From assembly GCA_001414345.1 (NCBI GenBank), contig LLCB01000268.1, forward strand, positions 1 to 64,000: DNA of 64,000 nucleotides, read 5' to 3'. This document shows, piece after piece, positions 39,240 through 49,481 of the stretch; position 1 is the first letter of the stretch; each line of letters opens with the position of its first letter. Origin of the DNA: Hymenoscyphus infarciens (lineage: Eukaryota; Ascomycota; Leotiomycetes; Helotiales; Helotiaceae). A program made the position numbers and the translations under genes. Under the pieces are notes generated by a model. That model saw only the letters and a list, made by a program, of their open reading frames with translations. It was not told the DNA's origin and did not search any database.

Positions 39240-42190
39240 TCTATATTTAAATAAATAACTACTATAAAAGATTAACTATTACTAAATAACTATATTTTAG
39301 TAAAGTAAAGTAAAAAGCTATTTTATTACTCTATTAAATTAGATTTAGAAGGAGAGATAGATTATAAAGTAGATGATTTTTTAAGTACTAAAGACTATTA
39401 CTTAGAACCTAAGAAAGCTAGCTCTAGTAACTAGCTTAAGCTAGAAAGCTAATTAAGTAAAAGTAGAAATATAATTAATATCTATCTAATAATAAATAGC
39501 TAAGTAAAAGAAGAAGAAAGTAAAGATAATATAAGTAATAACTTAGACTTTAATTATAACTTATATAAGTTAAAACTAGTTATTAAAAAGATAAATAAAG
39601 TAAAAAAGAAAGAGAAATATAAATATATAGTATTAGAAGATAAGATAATAAGCTAGTTTAAAGAAGACTTTAATAGTTTATATAAACTTAAAGAATTAAA
39701 GAAAGAGAATAATATAGCTAGTAAGCCTAATATATATCTACTCTATTATACTAAGAAGAGTAAAATCTATCTATTAATAAAATACTAAACTTTATAAAGA
39801 CCTTTAGTATACTATATATAAGGTAAGGCACTACTACTATAAGGAAAACGATTTATACTTAAGCTAGATAAAAAGTATAAAGAATTAAAGATATTATAAA
39901 AGGATATAACTAAGATACTTAAGAATACTAAGTTTATAAATATATTCTACTAAGGATTAATAGTTTAAGAGTTAACTAATATAATCTATTAATTTAATAA
40001 GAAAGATTTAAAAGAAGAATTCTTAATATAGACTATAGAAGATAAGAGATTAGGTAATAATAAGTATAATACTATTAAAATTATATATTTTAAAAAGAAG
40101 ATTTATCTTAGAGTAATCTAGCTCTTATAAATTATTCTAGAAACTAAGAAAGTAAGATAGTATTAACTATTAAACTAACTTTATATACTACTTAACCTTT
40201 TTAATATTATAAAAGGAGATTTTAAGTAGTTAAACGTTATTAAATAAAAAGTCTTAAATTAGTTAGAAATAATTAATATAAAGATTTAAGAAGTTTTAAA
40301 AAAGAATAATTTAATATTTAATATACTAATACTTTATCTAATATATTTAAGAAAAGAGAGACCTTATAACTATATACCTTTCTATTATATAAGTTAATAA
40401 TTATTTAAGAATATTTAGATAGACTTAAAAACTTAAGCTAAAGTAAGAAAGGATAAAGAAGACTTTTAATATAAAATAAAGCTAGTAATAAAAGGTTAAA
40501 GAACCTTTTTAGAAAAAACGCTAGAAGTAAATCTATATATACTTCTTTTAAGAGTTATAAGAGGAAATTATAATATATTATAAATACTATATATAAGTTA
40601 ACTTAAGAAACTTATATAAGAAGAAGAGGTAGAAAATAGAAGAGAGGAGTTAGATAATAATAATCTAAAACTAAATAAAGATAGAGAAAAGGTTACTATT
40701 ATTTATAAAAAGAAGAAAATAAAGTTTATAGCTTAATTATTAATATAAGCTAAGAAGAATAAAGTATTAAAATATAAAATAAAGACTAAGAAGAATCTTC
40801 TAATATTTATTTTAAGAGATATAGAGATATTATTATTAAGTTAAAAGAAATATAAGTATATAAATAAAGTATTTAATAAAAAAGAACGTTATTTAAAAAG
40901 GTATAGAAAAAGTATAATTAAATAGTAAAGAGATAATTAGCTAACTTTTAATAGTAAAGAGATTAATAAACTATAAATAGAATTCTTAAAGTTAAAGCTT
41001 ATAAAGCTTTATCTAAACCTCTTTAAAATAAAAGAATAGTTATTAAATAAATATAAAAAGGATCTTAGATCTTATAAAGAAAAAGAGTAATTTAAGTTAT
41101 TAATCTATATATAAAAAAGAAAGGCTTCTAACCTTCTAAAAACGAATATTTAAGAAGAGATATAGTAATTATTTAAGGAATAGAAGTTATTAAAAGATAC
41201 TTAAGATTAAATTTAAAAAAAGAAGACTAAAATATATAAATTATATTAAGATCTAGTATTATACTTAAAACATAGTTATATAAACTAAATATACTATTTT
41301 ATAGAATTATAATAGGAATTAAATAGTATAGCTAGAGATTATATAGCTACTCTTAAATAATTAACTAATAAAGAAGAAAGAGATAGTATAATATTAATAT
41401 TTAAGAAGAGATTAACTAAGTTAGAAGAAAGAGATTAAGCCTAATAAGTACTTTTTTAAGAAGCGATTATAAGAGGATATTTAGTAATATATAATTAATT
41501 AGACGTATATTAGACTTTAAATAATATTAATTATACTTTAAAGATTAAGCTAGAAAAGTAAGTAAAGATTTCTTAACTAGAGATAAAAAGCTAAAAAGAA
41601 AAAGGAAAAGTACTAAAAGCTAGTAAGAGAATATAAAATAAAGATACGTCTAAGAAGATATCTACTTCTTTATAATATTAAGTATTAAGAAACTAAACTA
41701 AAAAGAAACTAGTACCTCTAAAGAAAAGAGTTATTAATATAAGAAGCTAGTTTATAGTTAATAGTTTACCTAGTAATAAAGAGCTAAGTATAACTCTTAT
41801 ACTATAACACTCTAGTATTAAAGTATTTAATAATTTTAACCTAAATCTAAATCTAATATTAAACTCTATTATAATAGAGGCTTCTACTTCTTAGTTTAAT
41901 ACTAAGTTCTTTAATCTAAATAGTAAGATAGAATATAAGTAATAGATAGAAGAAGTTAAGATAATTAAGAAAGTAAAGTAAAAAAAGACTAATAAAAGTA
42001 AAATAGAATAATTAAGAGGAGTAAAGAATAGATAAGTAGAATTAGTATATTATAAATAAGTATATATTTAAGATTATAGGTTAATTTATAAAGGATTATA
42101 ATATAAAGAGGACTTTAAAATATTTATAAGACTAATTATATTAGTAATATAAGTATAAATAAAAGAATACCTACTTAAAAGAGAGAAGAA
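39240..42190 (+). pseudogene. Third long reading frame of Gypsy-2, unknown function
   Basis: A single plus-strand frame of about 980 codons runs from roughly 39240 to the purine tract before the 3' LTR, interrupted by TAG/TAA only. The inferred product is highly charged, rich in Lys, Glu, Leu and Asn, with long heptad-like stretches (for example near 40600-41450). I recognise no env, chromodomain or enzymatic motif. The same frame exists in Gypsy-1, so it belongs to the family. It could be a second gag-like protein, an envelope-position protein or a captured host gene. Confidence 0.6.
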
Positions 42191-42194
42191 TAGT

Positions 42195-42353
42195 TATTAA
42201 GGTAATAATCGCTTTAGCACTTATCTAGCTTAATAATTTACTTTACTTATACTTAGATATTCAAGGCCTTTTATAGCTAGTCTCCTCTTTTATCATCTAT
42301 ATATAATATAATACTTTAACTTCTATCTCCAGATATTAGGCCACTGCTATACA
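42195..42353 (+). repeat. Gypsy-2 3' LTR
   Basis: 159 bp, ends GGCCACTGCTATACA. Follows directly on the purine tract. Confidence 0.88.
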
Positions 42354-43267
42354 ACGGTTTCAGACCTGTCACGTGACTCCTCACCGCCTGGCAGAATCCT
42401 ATATATTAGCATCGTTTAGAGCTATCTTCGCTCTTTACCTTTAGTTTTCGTATTAATAACTACGAATAGACTACTTCTCTACTCTACTTCTATCTTATTA
42501 TTATATTAAACTAAAGATTACTCTTCTTATTAGGCTCTTAACCTTACTTCTATTCTAGCCTCTCTACTACTAACTTTATAAACTCTTTTAAATAGCTTTC
42601 TAGACCTCTTACTAGTAACCTCTTAATCGATACTAAGCTTAAGACCCTTCTCTAGTATCTTTAGATCCTCTCCTTCTAGTATCTTTAGATCCTCTCTCTC
42701 TAGCGTCTACGAGCTCTCTTCTCTCTCTCTTTAAATAGCTAGTATCTAACTATAAACCAATAATAGACTCTAATATTATATACTAGGTATATAACTTTAA
42801 CTCTCTTATTAAGAAGAAGTATTAATATACTCGTATAATCGACGCTTTAATAAGATAGCTTATCTAGCTCGTTATTAGTTAATCTAAGCCTTCTACTAAT
42901 AACTATAAGAAGAAGCCTCTCTACGCCTTAACAAAAGAAGTCTTTTAAGTAGACCTTCTTACTTTTAGCTATATCGTTTTCTAATAACTCTCGAAGCCTC
43001 CTTCTTCTCTTAATATTACGAAAGCTCTTAAAGCCTATACTTTAGTAATCGACAAAATCGTAGGAGTATACGCTAGTTACTTAGCAGATTATATAGAGAG
43101 TTTTAAGTAACTTAGCGTATAGCTAGTATCTTACTACTCTTATAGAGCTAGTATCTTATAGCTGCCTTAGTAGAAGGAAGAGTATAAGCTTAGACTAGTA
43201 GATATATAGATAGATAAGTATACAGGTTTCTAGAGCTTAAGAGCGAGCTCTACTAAAGAGAGGGAAA

Positions 43268-43423
43268 TGTAACAGTTTTAGACCTATTATATAACTTCTT
43301 ACTACTTAGTAGAATCTTATATATTAGTATTATTTAGAGCTGTCTTCGCTCTTTATCTTTAGTTTTCGTATTAATAACTATGAATAGACTACTTCTCTAC
43401 TCTACTCCTACCTTATTATTATA
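43268..43423. repeat. TRIM-2 right LTR
   Basis: 156 bp, begins TGTAACAG, the same eight bases found at 30587-30594, and ends TTATTATTATA before TAGAG. Confidence 0.83.
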
Positions 43424-44884
43424 TAGAGTTAAAAAAGAGATAAAAGTAATAAATAGATAAATAATTAAATATTTAAAATAGAAGCTAATATTAAAGATAG
43501 AACTTTTTAAATAGAATTAAATAGCTTTTAATATACTTTTTTAGTACTAAAAGTATATATAATTACTATTCTAAGTTAATACTATAGTTCTAGCTATTAT
43601 TTTAATATAAAAGTATTATATTATTTAAAGCTAAACTAAGTATCTAAAGTCTAATAGCTTTAAAATATAATTAAAAATTATATATACTATAGATTTAGGT
43701 TTTTATTATATTATTAGAAAGCTTTAATTTAGAGCTTTCTTTTAAGTATATTTATATAAATTAGTTTAAAATTAAGTATATAAAAGTTTATTTAAATAAA
43801 TATAAGTATTTTGAGAATTATATATAAATATCTCATATAGTAGTAGCTAAACTAAAACTATTTATTATTAATCTAGTTAATCTTTATACTAAATTTAAAA
43901 GATAAAATTTAATATATTTAATAAACTAGTTTATATTATAATAGCTCTTAAATCTATAGTATTATTACTAGATTTATTTATAGTATTATTAAATTTTAAT
44001 ATATTATATAAGTTACCTTTATTAATATAAGCTATATTAGACTTTTTAAGACTCTTTTACGAGCTATTAATATAATTACTTTTTTAAAGTACTTTATTTA
44101 ATTAGATCTATAATCTAGCTATTTAGATATATACTTTTTATATTATATATTATATTATATAATTCTAAAGTATAAGACTAAGAGTAAGTAGGTTTAAAAT
44201 CTAGTATAAAAAGCTTAAAGCTAATAGGCTTAGTAGTACTATAGTATTATTATAATATTAATTAAAATACTAATAATATTAATAGTAATAGAATTAAATA
44301 TTATTACGATTATATAGTATAAATAGTATATATTAATCTCTATTTTCAATAACATATTATAGTAGTATAATATTCTAGATACTACTGGCAACACTGTTTC
44401 AAACTAAGGCTAAGGAACTTCTCCCATTTCTTTCCTCCGTCCTTTCGTTGGCTTTGCGCTACTATCATGCCCTTCAAAAGATCAACTCGCCATCACATTC
44501 TAGTGTTAGCTGCGATTGCACAGAAGGATGCCAGATAGGGGACGCTTCCTGCTCCTGCACGCTCTACGGTTGTGGTTTCTCCCAGAAATGATCATTCATG
44601 GAAGAACTCACCTCCTCGAGATTTCATGCCGGTCGTCTGGCTGATATTTGAGCTCTTGCTGTTACTGTAAGTGTCCCCATTCCCTACGCCCTTCTCTGGG
44701 CCTTTTTGTCCCCTCCTTGTTTTCCACCTCGACTATACCCACTAGACCTTCAATGTTATCACTTACTCCCCCCTCCAATATTTGCCTTAAACGTACCCAA
44801 CTCACATTCTCGGATCTTCGAGTTTCTCTCCACCCCCAAGGAAACGCTCTACCATCCTCTCGAGACAACAGGACCGCTCTCCAA

Positions 44885-45162
44885 AACATAATAACCCAGC
44901 TGGATTCTCAACAAAACTCACTTCCCGAATCTTGGTCGGAAGCTCTTTCGGCCGCAAATACTCCCATCAAAGAACCTCCAATCCCACCAAAAGAAGTAAA
45001 TGGGCTTTCACTCTCCTTCGAGGAAACGCGAGGAGGTTGTATATGAAATTTCTGAACGATATATTCAAGATTGATCCCAAGGAGCGACCGAGTTGTGAGG
45101 AGGTGGGTTTGTGGTTGGGTAAGATTGATGAGGCAGGTGAGAGGATTCCGAGGAGGGAGTAG
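44885..45162 (+). pseudogene. Kinase C-lobe-like fragment
   Basis: In one frame 45043-45162 encodes FLNDIFKIDPKERPSCEEV followed by a WLGKI segment. This has the shape of the end of a protein kinase C-lobe (hydrophobic run, DP.ERPS, then a tryptophan helix). A second frame just upstream (about 44885-45046) has a LPESWSEAL segment, like the region before it in some fungal kinases. The two are in different frames and no catalytic core (HRD, DFG) lies upstream. It reads as a truncated, frame-broken remnant beside the transposon block. It could also be a spurious frame. Confidence 0.35.
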
Positions 45163-45360
45163 GTGGAGTGGGAAAACTTAAGGCTTGTTTTCTGTTGGAG
45201 TAGGATAGGAATTGGAATATTGGTTTGCGTTAGGACTACAGGCATGACAACAGATTAAGACCGAATAAGTATGTAACAGAAATAGGAATTAAAACCTCCT
45301 TTGGGAAAAAACTCGGCTATCTGTAGAAAACCCTTGAAAATCCATTCTTTCAGTCCACGT

Positions 45361-45915
45361 ACTATTTGCGGGTTACCTGGGAGTAGAGGTTTCTTCCTCT
45401 CGAGCTATTTCTAGGCAACCCAGGATTTACAGCCGGGCTCTTATTAGACTCCCGATATTCCTGAGTAACACTTGAATAACTGTCATTTCAGTCCGCATAC
45501 TATTCCTGGTCTACCCAGAAATAGTAGGTGTTTTATTTTTAAGGCTATTTCCGGGTAACCCGATAATGCCGTCGCAGGATTTTGAATCCTGGGCCAAAGT
45601 CTACTATTCCTAGGTAACTGTTAACAGGATGTGGGACGAGTTTCTTTTTCTTTACTACTAATTGTAGGCTACCTACCAAATCTTATCTTTTTTCCCCCCA
45701 GTGCTATTTATAGGTGACCTACCATTATTCGGCCTTTTGTTTCCGGTGTAATTAAAAGGTTACCTACAAACAGTAAGCGTTTTATTCCTAGTGATATTTG
45801 CAGGCTACCTACCAATTGTTGGCTTTTTATTTCCAGTGCATTTAGTGTGTCACCTACCGATAGCCCCGAAAAGTGGTAGATATCCCATGTTATATATGCA
45901 GGTGCTACTTTCACA
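45361..45915. repeat. Degenerate minisatellite, about 12 units of 41-58 bp
   Basis: A core of the form (G/A)CTATTTNNAGGNNACCTACC recurs at about 45361, 45404, 45454, 45499, 45544, 45603, 45657, 45703, 45748, 45792, 45839 and 45893. Units 45703-45839 are the best conserved, with a 44-47-bp period. The cores before 45620 tend to end ACCCxG and the later ones ACCTACC, suggesting two sub-families. No gene covers it. Confidence 0.65.
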
Positions 45916-46254
45916 CTACGCACCAATATAATACCCTTCTTTCTCTTTCCATAGAGATTAGAGATGGAAATTTAATTAAGGGTAGTAGAAAGAATGATGA
46001 ATCTCGTGTGTATCATCATCTCATTATGCTACCAAAGCAAATCAAAGGCATGAAATTATATACAGCTCACGCTCTTCAGTGTACCAGTCCACTGGAAAAT
46101 TAGACTAGCCATGAACAAAAATCTGGGTTTCTGAAATAGAGTGCAAAGCAAAGGCTGTAGCATTCTCACAACGCCAAAGCAAAAGTGCGAAATCCCGTTT
46201 CCATTCATGATATGTCTGTTTATACCATCTCCATTAACTCGTCGGGTTGTGATC

Positions 46255-46909
46255 TCAATCAGAGGGGTTCGGTGGTTGATATGGTGCTAAAGGATAGGCT
46301 GTGGTTTCATCGGTTTGGTGAAAGCGGGGGTAGTTTTGACAGTACATTGCCAGGTTCAAGAGAGTTGGAACGATCTAGCCATCCGTTGGAATTTTGAAGA
46401 TTCATTGAGGGGTGGTAGATTGGAGACGGAAGGAACTGACCTTGGGGAAAGAATCCACTTGACAGCATAGATCCGTACCTACAACACATTCTTCATCCTT
46501 CTTACCTACGCAAAGAAGTATCAGCAAATGCAACCGAATGGAATTCGCAAGTACAACTTCAAAGCAGCACAAGAACAAGAACACAATCATGTCAAGGGAA
46601 GAAGGAGAACCCACAATAAATCCCATTGACACTATTCCCATTCAACTTGAACCCAATAACTGGTGCCAACTCCTGGAGAAGCGGAACATCGCCGTTAAAA
46701 GTACTCTCACAACATAATCGTGTGCCTCCATTGACACTCTCACACTCCGGTGATGGATTCTTCGTGACCATTTCTGGCATGGGGTAGTCGACAACAGGAA
46801 GTCCTTGGATGAGATAACCGATGAGTGTGAGTGGTGTGAGAGAAGCCGCGTGGGCGGGAAGAAACGTTGCAAGGAGGATGACGAGGAGAGACTTGGGGAT
46901 GAGAGACAT
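46255..46909 (-). CDS. Hydrophobin-type secreted protein, 3 exons
   Basis: Predicted 159-residue small secreted surface-active protein. The signal peptide is about residues 1-21 (hydrophobic LLVILLATFLPAHA). Eight cysteines follow the hydrophobin order C-CC-C-C-CC-C at 56, 66, 67, 99, 105, 112, 113 and 132. Exons are 46615-46909, 46441-46505 and 46255-46374; introns are 46506-46614 (GTGGGT...GCGTAG, branch GCTGAT) and 46375-46440 (GTCAGT...GGCTAG). The first intron splits the codon of Cys99. Exon lengths sum to 480 nt. Cys spacing is X9-CC-X31-C-X5-C-X6-CC-X18-C. Most gaps fit class I, but the X5 between Cys4 and Cys5 is short for either class, and a 27-residue tail follows Cys8. An upstream in-frame extension is possible, but the Met with the signal peptide is the natural start. 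Confidence 0.72.
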
Positions 46910-49408
46910 TGTTTGAGAGGAATTGAGTGGAAACCTGGGGAAAAGGAGAACAGGGCAAGAGAGCTGAAATGCAAGACAGCAATTTTCCGATGGAGGGCAA
47001 GGAAGGAGCGAGTAGGACGTCTTCGTTAGAGAAGCAAGAGGACGCGGTGGGGTGACAAAAGAGAGATGTGCGAGAAACAGCGAGATGAAGAGGGAAGGGA
47101 AGGGAAGAATAGTAATCAAAGAAAATGGAAAGAAACTAGAGTCGTGTTCAATATTCCAACAGGAAGGAGCCCCGAGGTCTCACTTCCATCTCAGTACCTA
47201 CCTAGGTACCTTATTATACTGACGGGCAGAGGGGGGCAGAACGGGGCAGAGAGGGTACGGTGCGGTACGGTACCTCTTTGGGGAGGGAAAGAGCAAGCGT
47301 ACCCAAACACTTTTAGTACACTAAACGGGCCGCTCATAGAAGGTGTCACCAGATTCATACCTGCCTGCCTAAACTTTCTTGGTGGTCGAAAAGTCATTTC
47401 CATGTTTGTCAACAATGGAGGCAAAACCCCGCGCATAGCCGTTGGGACTATTGACTTGGTAGGGAAGTAGAAGCGATCGAGCTTGCCCTCTTAATTCATC
47501 TTGGTAGAGATTCTGTAGTTGACAGAATCCATCCATATTCATCGTCACCTCTCTAATTTTCTTGTGGAATTGCGAGGTTGCCGTTGGGAAAATATAGGGG
47601 TCGCTCGGTACGGGGAATACCCAGGACATCGGTAAATCCCCAATTTGATATCAACTCCTTCGCTCAACCCGACCCAACCTCCCCTCGCTCCCCTCCTTCA
47701 CTCCACCAACGTCCAACATCAACGAAACGCCCATATGAAGCCATCTCGGCGCTCCGAGTATAGTATACCTTCATGCCGCGGATGCCTCCTCCTGGACGCG
47801 TGCGATTCGAATCTCCTCACAAGTCAAGTCGGGCCACGGCCTGGCGTAACCTGCCACCAACATCCAGCCCTCATTCGGTCTTCTTGTGTCGCCAGCAGAC
47901 CAACTTTGACCCCATCTCGATCGCTCGACCGAGCACCAGTACTCTATCGTCGTGGCACCATATCCTACTCGAAGAAAGACATACTGTTGGGTTCCTGCTT
48001 GGGAGGATGGATGTGCGACGGCGACGGCGAGTGGGACGGACCTTGCCCCATCGGCCTCCTGCGATGCCTTTCTTCCCTTCTTCCCTTCTTCCCTTCTTCC
48101 CCGGACCCTTCGAAGCTTCTCCCCCTCTCCTCCTCCTCTCCCACGTTGGACGCACAAAGAACAACGGGCATCTGCGGTGAGGCTGCGAACGCAAAGCCGG
48201 ATCGTCGGTCCTCTGCATCCTCGTTTCAAGAATACGACCAACCCTCTTGGGTAGTATATATTGTATTGTGCCCTTGTTTGCTTCCAGAGTGCAGTCAACG
48301 TCCGTGATGCCACTCCACTCACTTGGTTCCCCGGTACGTACAGTACAGCACAGTACAGCACAGTCCCTGCGTGCCTCCAGATCGGTGCTGGACGTGGTCA
48401 CGTCTTACTCGGTTTCATCGCCGAGGGCCTGTGGCGGAATGTTGCAGATCACAATTACTGGAGAGTCGACCCAGAAACATCAGCTCTGCCTATGTCCGTG
48501 GCCTCTGCTCATGGACCGAGAATCTGGTCCATGGCGAAAAGTCGGTAGTCGTCGCTGAAGGCTGATGTCGAATCCTGGTATGTCGGTTGTCCCACCTCGA
48601 GTCGTTCTTGCAGAATCGCCGTCATGCGTTGCTCAACGGTGCAGCTGCAGCTGCAGCCGTTTTTGGATGCTGGTTAACCCCAGAATGTGGTGAAATCTCT
48701 CCGCAAACCGAGTCTCAAACCCATCGGAAAATAGCAACCGTTGAAGGTTGCGGTGCTTCGGAGTATTCCAGTGTTCCAGCACTGTCATTGAGTCAACTGG
48801 CAGGTCGCATGTATCCCAAGCCACCTGCTATGCAAGACCCGGCATGAACACCTTCGTAGCGGACCTTTTACCCAAGGAGGCGTGTTGATGTACAGGTGTC
48901 CAAATGCACATCTTCATCAGCGCATACGTGATGGTCGCCAAAAGCTTCCTCTCATTGAGGGTTTGTTGACTCGGATCAGAAATCCCCGTCGGCTACTTAC
49001 TTTTCAAGCTTACCGGCTTAAGAGTCAAGCCCGTCTTGCCATCGATGGGCTGAAGACCTTTTCTGCCTCTCCTCTCTCTCTGTTCTGGCAGGTACGATCC
49101 TGGCCCCCGGGCTAATGCCCAGTTTGGACTGCAAGTTCGGCTAAACGTTCCCTTGCTCACTTATAATCCTCTCACAAAACACTAACCCCCCCCCATCTAT
49201 TGGACCTTGATTAGAGGATACCAAAAAGAAGACTGTGCGCCCCTCGCCATGCCCCAAGTTCTATGAAAGGCCACAACTCTCCTTGACATTCAATCTCTCC
49301 TTGACATTCAATCTCTCCTTGACATTCAATCTCTCCTTTTACATCTCCCTCATCTTCCCGAGTTCACCACGCCTCGCTCTACATCGGTCCGCTACTCTCG
49401 CGAGACCA
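46910..49408. other. Balanced-GC region without a convincing gene
   Basis: Open frames of 60-220 codons occur on both strands and overlap heavily at 47645-48401. They are Ser/Pro/Arg-rich, lack recognisable motifs and look like chance frames in GC-rich DNA. A TTCTTCCC tetramer array lies at about 48070-48101, a GCAGCT triplet array near 48643-48660, and short GTACAGCACA repeats near 48337-48361. The left end serves as upstream region of the hydrophobin gene and the right end as upstream region of the P450 gene. A fragmented gene cannot be excluded. Confidence 0.4.
49277..49330 (+). repeat. Three perfect 18-bp tandem repeats
   Basis: The unit CTCTCCTTGACATTCAAT occurs three times in a row, followed by a partial fourth (CTCTCCTT). 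It lies 152 bp upstream of the P450 start codon. Confidence 0.9.
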
Positions 49409-49414
49409 TATAAA
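49409..49414 (+). promoter_or_regulatory. TATA box of the P450 gene
   Basis: TATAAA, 68 bp upstream of the ATG at 49482, with a pyrimidine-rich stretch between (CTCTCCTGATTCCCC and similar), as in many fungal promoters. Confidence 0.5.
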
Positions 49415-49481
49415 TTCTCAGAACTCTCCTGATTCCCCTTCCTAAACTTCCAAACATACTCGCTTTCAACCCAGCGAAAGG

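Larger units (their letters stand above)
30595..42353 (+). mobile_element. Gypsy-2: full-length RIP-degraded Ty3/Gypsy element
   Basis: 11,759 bp with 159-bp LTRs (30595-30753 and 42195-42353), in inverse orientation to Gypsy-1. Flanks are ACAG (30591-30594) and ACGG (42354-42357), a 4-bp duplication inside the left LTR of TRIM-2. On the plus strand the order is gag (zinc knuckle at 32331), pol (reverse transcriptase, RNase H, then integrase, the Ty3/Gypsy order), a third long frame, a purine tract (AAAAGAGAGAAGAA, about 42177-42190) and the LTR. Frames are interrupted only by TAG and TAA, which arise from CAG, CAA or TGG by C-to-T or G-to-A change. The element is inactive. Confidence 0.9.
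30587..43423. mobile_element. TRIM-2: miniature LTR element split by Gypsy-2
   Basis: The left LTR begins TGTAACAG at 30587-30594, is interrupted by Gypsy-2, and resumes at 42358-42505 (156 bp once joined). The right LTR is 43268-43423, also 156 bp. A perfect TAGAG duplication lies at 30582-30586 and 43424-43428, on both sides of the whole nest. The 762-bp interior (42506-43267) carries no retroviral gene. A purine tract, AAAGAGAGGGAAA, ends just before the right LTR. The left LTR has CACGTG (42370-42375) and a TATATATTAG box. The right LTR has lost the E-box to RIP-type changes. LTR layout parallels TRIM-1 (E-box then TATA), but the sequences differ. Confidence 0.82.
16879..44396. mobile_element. 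Outer TIR-bounded (hAT-like) element, host to later insertions
   Basis: The left end reads CAGTGTTACTAGTAGTAT (16879-16896). The right end, reverse-complemented from 44396, reads CAGTGTTGCCAGTAGTAT. The two mismatches in 18 bases are both transitions, and weaker inverted similarity continues inward. Beyond 44396 balanced-GC host DNA resumes. Flanks are TATCAAA on the left and TTTCAAAC on the right, which could be an 8-bp duplication with one base lost and one changed. CAGTG-type ends and 8-bp duplications suit hAT. The unit's own DNA would be 16879-18499, 19459-20559, 25582-30581 and 43429-44396. No hAT transposase could be recognised, so the two ends could belong to separate elements. Confidence 0.45.

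Noticed and set aside
48070..48101. TTCTTCCC array as a CRISPR-like or structured repeat
   Set aside because: Unit of 8 bp without spacers; a simple microsatellite.
47645..48401. Overlapping long frames on both strands (220, 196 and 176 codons)
   Set aside because: Low-complexity, Ser/Pro/Arg-rich, mutually overlapping, with no splice pattern or family motif. They are expected by chance in GC-rich DNA with CT-rich repeats.
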